DNA from: Deltaproteobacteria bacterium
GTDB taxonomy: Bacteria > Desulfobacterota > Desulfobacteria > C00003060 > C00003106
Direction of reading: 5' to 3'
Assembly (NCBI GenBank): GCA_019314005.1
Contig: JAFDAE010000177.1
Span: 1 to 5,120, forward strand
DNA length: 5,120 bases
In this document: positions 1 to 4,787 of the stretch, piece by piece
Layout of the letters: each line of letters begins with the position of its first letter
How positions within the stretch are numbered: the stretch's first letter is position 1
The notes under the pieces: model-generated
The model's database searches: none
What the model was told of the DNA's origin: nothing
Seen by the model: only the letters and a program-made list of their open reading frames with translations
Made by a program: the position numbers and the translations under genes

Positions 1-23
1 ATACGATTCTGAAAGATGTTCAT
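1..23 (-). CDS. 5' end of a gene leaving the window (first codons only)
   Basis: On the minus strand a perfect Shine-Dalgarno AGGAGG is followed after four bases (TATC) by ATG at position 23, and the frame is open to the left edge (MNIFQNR...). Only seven full codons are visible, so no function can be given. The case rests on the ribosome binding site and on the orientation, which matches every other gene here. It would follow the 94-residue secreted protein after about 185 bp containing two hairpins, so it may be a separate transcription unit. A chance SD plus ATG cannot be excluded. Confidence 0.5.
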
Positions 24-117
24 GATACCTCCTAGGTGTCCCCCGCCGTTTTGCCTGTCTATATAATGCAAATCAGCGTCTAATGCCAGACATTTCCTGG
101 CTTTGCAGGATGGGTCA

Positions 118-160
118 AGGGCGGGTTCGCCCTCTCCGCTCCGCCTCCGAGGCTGCGGAG
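118..160. repeat. two adjacent G+C-rich hairpins, possible terminator of the 94-aa gene
   Basis: The first hairpin is AGGGCG (118-123), loop GGTT, CGCCCT (128-133). The second, abutting it, has outer arms CTCCGC (134-139) and GCGGAG (155-160) around the inner near-palindrome GCCTC-C-GAGGC (143-153). Both lie 50-90 nt downstream of the stop of the 94-residue gene. Neither is followed by a T-run on either strand, so a classic intrinsic terminator is not supported. A transcript-end hairpin or a REP-like palindromic element are the options. Confidence 0.45.
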
Positions 161-208
161 GGAGGGATCAAAAGGGGGGCAGGGTGGTGAAACTTCCCGG
201 ATGTCCTC

Positions 209-493
209 TTACTTCTTTTTTTCGAGGAGGAGGTTAAGCTTTTTTATGATCTCCTCCTGGTTCTTCAAAATCATCTTTAAATATAAGTTGGAAGGATCGG
301 TGGTGCGGGTCTTTGTCCCAATCTGACTGTTGCTCAGGGCCTTATAGAGACCTTCGTTCATGTCGATGTGTACGCCTTCGGGGATATTGTAGCTTGAGCT
401 CTCCTCGGCGTATACGTTCATCGGTCCGCACACAACAGCCCCGAAGAAACACGCGGCAAGCAGGAGTATACATATGTGACTATGCCTTTTCAT
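209..493 (-). CDS. small exported protein with C-terminal amphipathic helix, unknown function
   Basis: A 94-residue protein that I do not recognise. The N-terminus MKRHSH, a hydrophobic core (residues about 7-22) and VYA at 27-29 before EESSS form a good type I signal peptide, predicting cleavage after A29 and a mature chain of about 65 residues. A second reading exists: L-A-A-C at residues 12-15 fits a lipobox, which would make C15 the lipidated residue. The C-terminal 25 residues (about 70-94) have spaced Leu/Ile and many Lys/Glu, as in a short amphipathic or coiled-coil helix that could oligomerise. The start is supported by GAGGTG (498-503) four bases upstream of ATG. A near-consensus sigma-54 promoter lies directly upstream, so expression is probably conditional. 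It is probably transcribed separately from the PEP-CTERM gene upstream, 313 bp away across hairpins. Confidence 0.8.
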   Translation of the reverse strand: MKRHSHICILLLAACFFGAVVCGPMNVYAEESSSYNIPEGVHIDMNEGLYKALSNSQIGTKTRTTDPSNLYLKMILKNQEEIIKKLNLLLEKKK

Positions 494-530
494 TATTCAC
501 CTCGCACTCGTTTTTTCTCCTGATTATTAG

Positions 531-546
531 AGCACAACCCGTGCCA
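531..546 (-). promoter_or_regulatory. sigma-54 (RpoN) -24/-12 promoter for the 94-aa gene
   Basis: The minus strand reads TGGCACGGGTTGTGCT. Against the consensus TGGCACG-N4-TTGCW it matches all seven bases of the -24 block and four of five in the -12 block; only the first T of TTGCW is G. The invariant GG and GC are correctly spaced with ten bases between. Expected transcription start is near 520, leaving a leader of about 27 nt that includes the GAGGTG ribosome binding site. This placement makes a chance match unlikely. An RpoN promoter would need an activator bound upstream. Confidence 0.75.
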
Positions 547-609
547 GAAAAATAGCATTGATGTGCTCCTAATTTTTTTCTTTAGTAAATGGGAAACTAT
601 TTTTTGCGG

Positions 610-624
610 TTTTCTGACAGAAAA
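610..624. promoter_or_regulatory. 15-bp perfect palindrome, candidate activator site
   Basis: TTTTCTGACAGAAAA is a perfect palindrome around a central A. Its centre lies about 70 bp upstream of the -24 element at 531-546, close to the range where sigma-54 activators bind. The link to a regulator is inference; A/T-rich palindromes also arise by chance. Confidence 0.35.
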
Positions 625-709
625 TGATTTTGTTAACGCACGTATCCCATTTGTCGGGGCTCGGGAACGACTAATTATTATCTGTGAGGTGGGTCTAAGG
701 CAGGGTGTC

Positions 710-754
710 TCAAAGCTCTAATAATGCCACAAAACAGCATTATTAGAGCTTTGA
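710..754. repeat. 18-bp perfect inverted repeat (strong hairpin) downstream of the PEP-CTERM gene
   Basis: The arms at 710-727 and 737-754 (TCAAAGCTCTAATAATGC and its exact complement) are separated by a 9-nt spacer. The hairpin starts 52 nt after the PEP-CTERM stop codon, so it most likely marks the 3' end of that transcript. Neither strand has a T-run next to it, so it may act as an RNA-stabilising 3' stem or a terminator of non-standard type. The 11-mer ATTATTAGAGC in the right arm recurs at 523-533, next to the sigma-54 promoter of the next gene. Confidence 0.6.
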
Positions 755-772
755 ATTGAACAGCGAGCGCAT

Positions 773-794
773 CCCACGCAACTTGTTGCGGGGG
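773..794. terminator. stem-loop just after the PEP-CTERM stop codon
   Basis: CGCAAC (777-782) pairs with GTTGCG (785-790), and after one A/G mismatch CCC (773-775) pairs with GGG (792-794). The stem lies about 12 nt downstream of the stop codon on the transcript. No T-run follows, so termination here is a guess; together with the 710-754 hairpin it forms a double stem-loop 3' region. Confidence 0.35.
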
Positions 795-806
795 GCTCCA
801 ATTATG

Positions 807-1466
807 TTATTTTATCTTCTTTCTGCCGGCACCCGCGAGACCAATTAACCCGGCCCCAAAAAGAAGCATAGTGGTGGGCTCAGGAACAGGGGCGGAGGAT
901 GAATTTTGGACAATAAGATTCTGATACCCATCGAGGTTTACAATGGAATAGTTACTCAGGAGATAATCTTGATCGATCGTCGCAATCTCCAAGGCAGACA
1001 GATAATTAGTATATGATTTTGTAACGTCGCCGTCTGACGGTTCGGTGAGGGTAAACTTGTCTTCGTAGAGCACTTTCCAGATGGCGCCTTGCAGGGCCGC
1101 ACCCTCAACAGTTGTTGATGATGGTGAAGAATACGTATCCATAAGCCAGGCGACTTCTACCGGGGTTGCTTGCAGCATGCTTTCAACATCATAGGTGGTC
1201 TGAGAAATATATGAATCCAAATCCACGCAGAACGCAGCCTGAAGCTCCCCCCATCCATCAACATCGTCAAACAGGGATACCGCGATCTCACCTGCATAAC
1301 CGCTCGTATGACTCCCATAATCAAAACCTATCTCCATTATATCCCAACTATCTACTCGTATTTGCGTAAAAGTAGCACTGGCAGGGACAACGGTTGCGAT
1401 AACAAGCACAACAGCAAAAAGAGCCGAAATGACTGCCATGTTTAATTTTTTGAATTTTGTGTTCAT
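807..1466 (-). CDS. PEP-CTERM sorting domain surface protein with thioester-like Cys/Gln motifs
   Basis: A 219-residue exported protein. Residues 1-31 are a signal peptide (basic MNTKFKK, long hydrophobic core, cleavage expected after ASA). The C-terminus is a textbook PEP-CTERM signal: VPEP (194-197), a transmembrane helix (about 200-214) and a basic tail RKKIK. In known systems this signal is cut by an exosortase (EpsH/Xrt), which is not in this window. The middle holds the only cysteine, C80 in AAFCVDLDSY, then AWLMDTYS (106-113) and AALQGAIWKVLY (123-134) with Q126. The spacing and wording resemble thioester domains, where Cys and the Gln of a TQxAIW-type motif form an internal thioester for covalent attachment. 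That reading is inference. The start is ATG at 1466, because GGGAGG (1474-1479) lies seven bases upstream; an in-frame upstream ATG at 1514 falls inside the terminator hairpin and lacks such a site. Transcription is probably gated by the leader riboswitch and a sigma-54 promoter. Confidence 0.92.
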   Translation of the reverse strand: MNTKFKKLNMAVISALFAVVLVIATVVPASATFTQIRVDSWDIMEIGFDYGSHTSGYAGEIAVSLFDDVDGWGELQAAFCVDLDSYISQTTYDVESMLQATPVEVAWLMDTYSSPSSTTVEGAALQGAIWKVLYEDKFTLTEPSDGDVTKSYTNYLSALEIATIDQDYLLSNYSIVNLDGYQNLIVQNSSSAPVPEPTTMLLFGAGLIGLAGAGRKKIK

Positions 1467-1495
1467 TTTGTTGCCTCCCTCTTCGCTGTAGCCAC

Positions 1496-1533
1496 AAAAA
1501 AACCGGGCCACCATGACTTAATTGGTAACCCGG
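1496..1533 (-). terminator. riboswitch-controlled intrinsic terminator
   Basis: On the minus strand CCGGGTTACC (1533-1524) pairs with GGTGGCCCGG (1512-1503), ten pairs including two G-U, followed at once by seven T (1502-1496). The 5' arm is also the conserved 3' strand of the GEMM-I aptamer, so the two folds exclude each other. Ligand binding should hold this strand in the aptamer and let transcription continue, giving an ON switch. It lies 30 nt upstream of the start codon. Confidence 0.85.
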
Positions 1534-1604
1534 CTATCCAAGCTGTGATGGACCCGTGGCTTTCCGTCCCCACCTTACGATGAGTTTGGCTTTATCACTT
1601 TTTT
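1521..1604 (-). ncRNA. GEMM-I cyclic di-GMP riboswitch
   Basis: In the leader of the PEP-CTERM gene the minus strand carries the GEMM-I signature in order: GATAAAGCCAAAC, a GTAA tetraloop in a short stem (CATCGTAAGGTG), GGGGACGGAAAGCCACGGGTC, then GATAGCCGGGTTACC. The usual GGCAAAC...GACGC pairing appears here as GCCAAAC...GACGG, a compensated G-C to C-G swap that supports a real fold. By hand alignment with Vc2 the specificity position (G20) is G, which points to c-di-GMP; the cGAMP-sensing GEMM-Ib type has A there. The A after GACGG that stacks between the ligand bases is also kept. The 3' strand is shared with the terminator at 1496-1533, so control is probably transcriptional. Confidence 0.88.
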
Positions 1605-1625
1605 CCTGCTTCTGGGGATGTATAG

Positions 1626-1641
1626 GGCAAGGAGTGGACCA
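1626..1641 (-). promoter_or_regulatory. sigma-54-type promoter in front of the riboswitch
   Basis: The minus strand reads TGGTCCACTCCTTGCC. The invariant GG and GC have the correct ten-base spacing, the -12 block is TTGC and the -24 block TGG..C; mismatches are at the 4th, 5th, 7th and last positions of TGGCACG-N4-TTGCW. The expected start near 1615 falls about ten bases before the first conserved aptamer bases, where a riboswitch transcript should begin. I see no convincing sigma-70 alternative. PEP-CTERM genes in several bacteria are known to be controlled by the PrsK/PrsR system with RpoN, which this fits. Confidence 0.6.
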
Positions 1642-1780
1642 GGGTGGTAGGGATTTAAGATAGAATGAAACAAGAGATAGGGAGGCTTATTTAACTGCTT
1701 GTAAATATTTGATTTATATTTTTCACTCGATGATAAATAAATACAAGTTTAGCTTTTTATACGGGGATATATCAGGGAAA

Positions 1781-1843
1781 GTAATGGTAGATTACGCGAA
1801 ATTACGTAATTTAAATTACAATTACGTAATAAGGAGTGGTAAT
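1781..1843. promoter_or_regulatory. ATTAC/GTAAT cluster, candidate enhancer (UAS) for the sigma-54 promoter
   Basis: Eight ATTAC or GTAAT pentamers occur in 63 bp, starting at 1781, 1791, 1801, 1806, 1815, 1821, 1826 and 1839. Two pairs form perfect ATTACGTAAT palindromes at 1801-1810 and 1821-1830, exactly 20 bp apart, about two helical turns and thus the same DNA face. The first extends to a 14-bp palindrome (1799-1812). The cluster lies 140-217 bp upstream of the -24 element at 1641, typical for binding of an RpoN activator. No other gene start is nearby: the next gene upstream ends at 2031 and reads the same way. Which protein binds is unknown; a PrsR-like activator is a guess. Confidence 0.6.
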
Positions 1844-1935
1844 TTATAAGAAGATCATAACTGTTCAGGTTTACAATTCTGAGTTCATAAATAAAGAATT
1901 ATACGTACTGAAAATATTAAGGATTAGCAGATGGT

Positions 1936-1958
1936 CCCTGAATCTGGGAAATTCAGGG
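1936..1958. terminator. stem-loop downstream of the terB-like gene
   Basis: CCCTGAAT (1936-1943) and ATTCAGGG (1951-1958) form a perfect 8-bp stem with a 7-nt loop, 72 nt after the terB-like stop codon. No T-run follows on the minus strand, so it is only a possible transcript end for the ywbE-ycaO-terB operon. Otherwise the 2030-1850 stretch holds nothing I can identify. Confidence 0.4.
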
Positions 1959-2030
1959 GCGTTATACATATTATTGCCTTTCTTGTTTTCTGGCATGGGA
2001 AATGGTGCAGGGGTTACCAATAAACAGTCT

Positions 2031-2507
2031 TCACCGCTTCTCACCAGCGATTCCCATACTTTTACGTACCTTGACCTTGGCATCAATGAGCTGACGGTGG
2101 GTCAGGCGGAGCAGATTCGCCAGCTTATGAACAAGAAAGTCCTCATGCTTGTCGAGCCTGCCGTCCGTGTAGGCGATATGCCATACCGTTTCGATTATTT
2201 GGATCTTCTCTTCTTGTGTATAGTTGCGGTTGATAAGGCTGGTAAACTGCCACAGGTCCAGACTTCCCTTCAGCTCTTTATCGGCAGTCTCAATGATTTC
2301 CGAGACATATTCATCATCCACCTCGCATTCCTTCTTGATGGCTGAGACGATACCTTCTCTCTCGGACTCGCTGAACTCACCGTCTATCTGAGACATTTCG
2401 AGGAGAATGGCGCAGGTCGCGATACGAATATCATGAACGGATTCTTTCTTACCCGCGGAGCCATTCTGTGCCCCTTTCCCAAAAAACTTTTTCACAAGAT
2501 CAATCAT
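2031..2507 (-). CDS. TerB-like helical domain protein
   Basis: A 158-residue soluble protein with no signal peptide or membrane segment. After a basic N-terminus (MIDLVKKFFGKG, residues 1-12) and a Gly/Ser-rich linker, it has the two-repeat pattern of the TerB (tellurite resistance TerB / DjlA N-terminal-like) fold: ILLEMSQIDGEFSESER (about 34-50) and WHIAYTDGRLDKHE (109-122). The acidic DG...E clusters at D42-E49 and D115-E122 are the family's likely metal sites. Stand-alone TerB domains of this length are common and mostly unassigned; the name alone does not imply tellurite resistance, and no other ter gene is present. The ATG at 2507 is chosen because AGGAGG (2515-2520) lies seven bases upstream; an in-frame GTG at 2528 lies upstream of that site. 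It follows ycaO after 36 nt and is probably the last gene of that operon. Confidence 0.85.
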   Translation of the reverse strand: MIDLVKKFFGKGAQNGSAGKKESVHDIRIATCAILLEMSQIDGEFSESEREGIVSAIKKECEVDDEYVSEIIETADKELKGSLDLWQFTSLINRNYTQEEKIQIIETVWHIAYTDGRLDKHEDFLVHKLANLLRLTHRQLIDAKVKVRKSMGIAGEKR

Positions 2508-2543
2508 TACAGAGCCTCCTGATTCCACTTTTCCTGAGCAGTC

Positions 2544-4175
2544 TTATTCAAGATGAAAAAGACCAGCCTGTTTTTTACGCTCCAGCCTGTCGTACATTTC
2601 AAGCATATTGTGATAGTCATTATGAAGTGTTGTATCTACCAGGGACTCTTCACCCTTTACGATACGCACGGCCTTTTCGACTCTTTCTCGCCCAAAGATG
2701 TTAGTCAGAGCCTCTTCATACTCTTCCCACACCAGCTTTTCTTCGTCCATTCGAATCAATTCCGCGACAATATGCTCCACCTTATTAGTCCCGAATTCCA
2801 GGGCTGTCACAGCCTCATTTGTGTTGCCACGGATGAGATGCATGTGCGCCTTAAATTCAAGCATGGTGAAACTATTCTCGAAAATAACACCGATATAGTT
2901 TCCTACATTGATTGAATCATCCAGAGAGTCGATAGTGTCTAAAATTTCCTGAGGACCATACTCCTCAAAATGTAAAACCATATTCCGGATCCATTTGCCG
3001 GTGTTTCTATTATTGTAGATCATATCCTCAACAGGGTAGACCTCGGAAACACCGGGAACGATCATCTGGCAGGAATAAAATCCGAGATAGTTGTATTCAC
3101 GCAGAAACATCTCTTTGCCCATGTTGTCAAGAATATCAGTCAAGTAGCTGTATTCTGCGTCGCGCCCCTCGCCCCGATAGCTCCACGATGCATAGTCGAA
3201 ACTTTTTGCGGAACTCAAAAATCCAAACCCCAACACCCCGTTAGAGTCGACAAAATGCGCCTCAATATTAGAACCGTCCGAGACCCTTTCCATGTCAAAG
3301 GTCGGGACCTCAAATGCATCCAGATTTTCCAATTCGCGACCTTGCATCAATTCCGCCATCGTCCGCTCAAGCGAGACCTCTAAAATTGGATGCGCGCCAA
3401 AGGAGACAAAAAGAGAAGAGTTCTCCGGATTGATTAAAGAGATAGCGGTGACGGGGTATTTCCCCCCTAATGAGGCATCAAGAACCTCTACGATATATCC
3501 TGCCTTTCGCAGTGCTGAAACGTCGCTAGACAGTCGATTAAAGGATTGAACAATTTCATCGGGGTATCTCGGAAGGGCATACCCGTTTTTGATGATCTCT
3601 ATCTTGGCATAACGCTCAAAAATCTCACTGAGTGCTTGTACCTGCGCCTCTCGTGGCGTATTTCCCGTTGCCAGACCGTTACTGACGTAGAGATTGCTCA
3701 AGATGTTAACCGGAAAATATACCGTTTCCCCATTCGATCGTTTCGTAAAAGGCAGCGCGACGATCTTGTCCTCATAATCACTGTTGTAATCAACAAGGTC
3801 TTCACCCGTGAGCTCTCCATCAGGATCATACAGTAAGCGCAGTTCATCGTTGAGGTATGCTCCGCCAAAGGCAAAGGCGACCTCATCAGGATACTGTTTT
3901 CGATTTGGCAGGTGGAATTCGATAAAATAGGTATTGGTCTGGAGCCGTTCAATATACTCACCCAGTGCGCTCGCAATCGATGCGTCCGATACGATCCCTT
4001 TCCCGTTGGAGTAGATATGACCGGGTGCTTCAACCGAAACGAGATTCACCGAGTAACAGTGCTCCAGCGGATGCTTTTCATGCGAAAGAGTGGTTTTGCA
4101 TCCAACGTCCGCTAAAACAGCCTTCATTTTTGCCATGGACTCTTCCAGCGGGGCAGATCTGGATAAAAGGTTCAT
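2544..4175 (-). CDS. ycaO: YcaO, RimO-associated S12 methylthiolation factor
   Basis: A 543-residue YcaO-domain protein that aligns along its length with E. coli YcaO (about 586 residues), including YSNGKG (55-60), SALGEYIERL (69-78), YDPDGELTG (116-124), LPFTKRSNGETVYFPVNILSNLYVSNG (141-167, broadly), ALSEIFERY (181-189), GAHP (260-263) and MIVPGVSEVYPVED (371-384). The Glu/Arg pairs that bind ATP and Mg in this fold are present: E73/E76/R77, E184/E187/R188 and E270/R271 with QGR at 278-280. YcaO proteins activate amide carbonyls with ATP; the E. coli member assists RimO in beta-methylthiolation of Asp88 of ribosomal protein S12, by a role not fully worked out. The C-terminal third is the helical extension of this type, not the Pro-rich tail of azoline cyclodehydratases. 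No TfuA, precursor peptide or dehydrogenase is nearby, which argues against a RiPP pathway. The start at 4175 matches the E. coli N-terminus, but the ribosome binding site is weak (GAAAG). Confidence 0.93.
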   Translation of the reverse strand: MNLLSRSAPLEESMAKMKAVLADVGCKTTLSHEKHPLEHCYSVNLVSVEAPGHIYSNGKGIVSDASIASALGEYIERLQTNTYFIEFHLPNRKQYPDEVAFAFGGAYLNDELRLLYDPDGELTGEDLVDYNSDYEDKIVALPFTKRSNGETVYFPVNILSNLYVSNGLATGNTPREAQVQALSEIFERYAKIEIIKNGYALPRYPDEIVQSFNRLSSDVSALRKAGYIVEVLDASLGGKYPVTAISLINPENSSLFVSFGAHPILEVSLERTMAELMQGRELENLDAFEVPTFDMERVSDGSNIEAHFVDSNGVLGFGFLSSAKSFDYASWSYRGEGRDAEYSYLTDILDNMGKEMFLREYNYLGFYSCQMIVPGVSEVYPVEDMIYNNRNTGKWIRNMVLHFEEYGPQEILDTIDSLDDSINVGNYIGVIFENSFTMLEFKAHMHLIRGNTNEAVTALEFGTNKVEHIVAELIRMDEEKLVWEEYEEALTNIFGRERVEKAVRIVKGEESLVDTTLHNDYHNMLEMYDRLERKKQAGLFHLE

Positions 4176-4195
4176 TCTTTTAGCTTTCTTTTCTC

Positions 4196-4405
4196 TTACT
4201 CAGCGTTATGTTCCTGTATGATTTCCTTGACGCGGCCGACTTCACCGCCTTCCAGGCGGACCTTGATCCCATGGGGGTGAAAGGGGGATTTAGTCAAGAT
4301 ATCTTTCACGATACCCTTTGTGAGCGTTCCGGATCGCTGATCCTTCTTTAACACGATGTGTACCGGTGATCCGGGGTGTATCTGTTCACGTCTTGTCCCG
4401 TCCAT
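4196..4405 (-). CDS. ywbE: YwbE family conserved small protein (DUF2196)
   Basis: A 69-residue soluble protein with the family hallmarks: HPGSPVHIVLKKDQRSGTLT (10-29), G-IVKDILTKSPFHPHGIKVR (31-50, broadly) and GGEVGRVKEI (53-62). Full-length for the family, whose members are usually about 60-70 residues. The pattern of short alternating hydrophobic strands suggests a small beta-barrel that might bind nucleic acid, but no function is established. Start at 4405 is preceded by GAGG three bases away and GAGGG further up. It ends 20 nt before ycaO and is probably the first gene of the ywbE-ycaO-terB operon. The symbol is by family resemblance to the Bacillus gene. Confidence 0.88.
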   Translation of the reverse strand: MDGTRREQIHPGSPVHIVLKKDQRSGTLTKGIVKDILTKSPFHPHGIKVRLEGGEVGRVKEIIQEHNAE

Positions 4406-4452
4406 ATGCCTCGATTCCCTCTTTTTCTGGCACTCGTACTCTTTGTGTGGGT

Positions 4453-4470
4453 TGTAACCCGTAGGTTACA
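4453..4470. promoter_or_regulatory. inverted repeat upstream of ywbE, possible operator
   Basis: TGTAACC and GGTTACA (7 bp each, 4-nt spacer CGTA) lie about 50 bp upstream of the ywbE start codon, in the right place for an operator or a leader hairpin of the ywbE-ycaO-terB operon. No confident -35/-10 or -24/-12 pair could be found in 4406-4623, and the rest of that stretch shows no gene or structured element to me. Confidence 0.35.
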
Positions 4471-4623
4471 GCTACCGCTTCAATTCAGCCGCCGCTTTCG
4501 TGGCAGGCAGCAATGACCTGTTATGCGACTGACATTTGTCCGTAGTTGTTTTTCTTCAATGAAAGCACAGAGACATCAAGCCCTGACAGTTGTATCCGTT
4601 TCAAAACTCATTTGATTAAAGTG

Positions 4624-4734
4624 TTAAAATTTATCCTTTTGAGCTTTCTTCTCTTTTTTCTCATTGCGTTTTTCTTTCAACGTTTTGTCTGATTTTTTCT
4701 TAACTGTTTTTTGGGCATCTTTTCCCTTAGCCAT
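4624..4734 (-). CDS. 36-residue lysine-rich basic protein
   Basis: A small ORF from ATG at 4734 to TAA at 4624. The product begins MAKGKDAQKTVKKKSDKTLK and ends KAQKDKF; about 17 of 36 residues are Lys or Arg, with Glu/Asp in the second half, and there is no hydrophobic stretch. A strong ribosome binding site, AGGGGAG, lies just upstream with about four bases to the ATG. The charge suggests a disordered or helical nucleic-acid or ribosome-binding peptide; I have seen similar MAKGKD-type short lysine-rich hypotheticals but cannot name a family. It sits alone between the methyltransferase (110 bp upstream) and the ywbE operon (218 bp downstream). No clear terminator follows. Low-complexity A-rich codons could produce such a frame by chance, but the SD and ATG make that less likely. 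Confidence 0.7.
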   Translation of the reverse strand: MAKGKDAQKTVKKKSDKTLKEKRNEKKEKKAQKDKF

Positions 4735-4787
4735 GACTCTCCCCTTTGTTCTGGTTTGTTAATTTGGTTTGTCACATATACTGATTG

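Noticed and set aside
526..578. Imperfect hairpin TTAGAGCACA ... TGTGCTCCTAA followed by T7 on the plus strand as a terminator
   Set aside because: No plus-strand gene precedes it, the spacer is about 24 nt with a bulged stem, and the left arm is explained by the sigma-54 element.
1467..1514. Sixteen-residue N-terminal extension of the PEP-CTERM protein (ATG at 1514)
   Set aside because: It begins inside the terminator hairpin, would spoil the signal peptide start, and has no ribosome binding site; the ATG at 1466 has GGGAGG at the right distance.
1521..2020. ATTGGTAACCC shared by 1521-1531 and, inverted, 2010-2020
   Set aside because: Eleven bases only, one copy inside the conserved riboswitch strand and no further similarity around; best taken as coincidence.
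1836..2345. Plus-strand open frame of 169 codons starting with GTG
   Set aside because: Most of it lies antisense to the well-supported terB-like gene, its AAGGAG is only two bases from the GTG, and the product shows no recognisable domain.
2031..2507. Tellurite resistance operon
   Set aside because: Only one TerB-like domain is present, without terC, terD/E or terZ; such single-domain proteins are common and unrelated to tellurite.
2508..2528. GTG start seven codons upstream for the terB-like gene
   Set aside because: The AGGAGG that serves the ATG at 2507 lies inside that extension.
2544..4175. YcaO as part of a thiazole/oxazole RiPP cluster
   Set aside because: No precursor peptide, E1/ocin-ThiF partner, TfuA or dehydrogenase is visible, and the sequence follows E. 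coli YcaO along its length.
4480..4510. Possible sigma-54 element (CGGC...AAGC) upstream of ywbE
   Set aside because: Only the GG and GC spacing fits; most of the other consensus positions differ.
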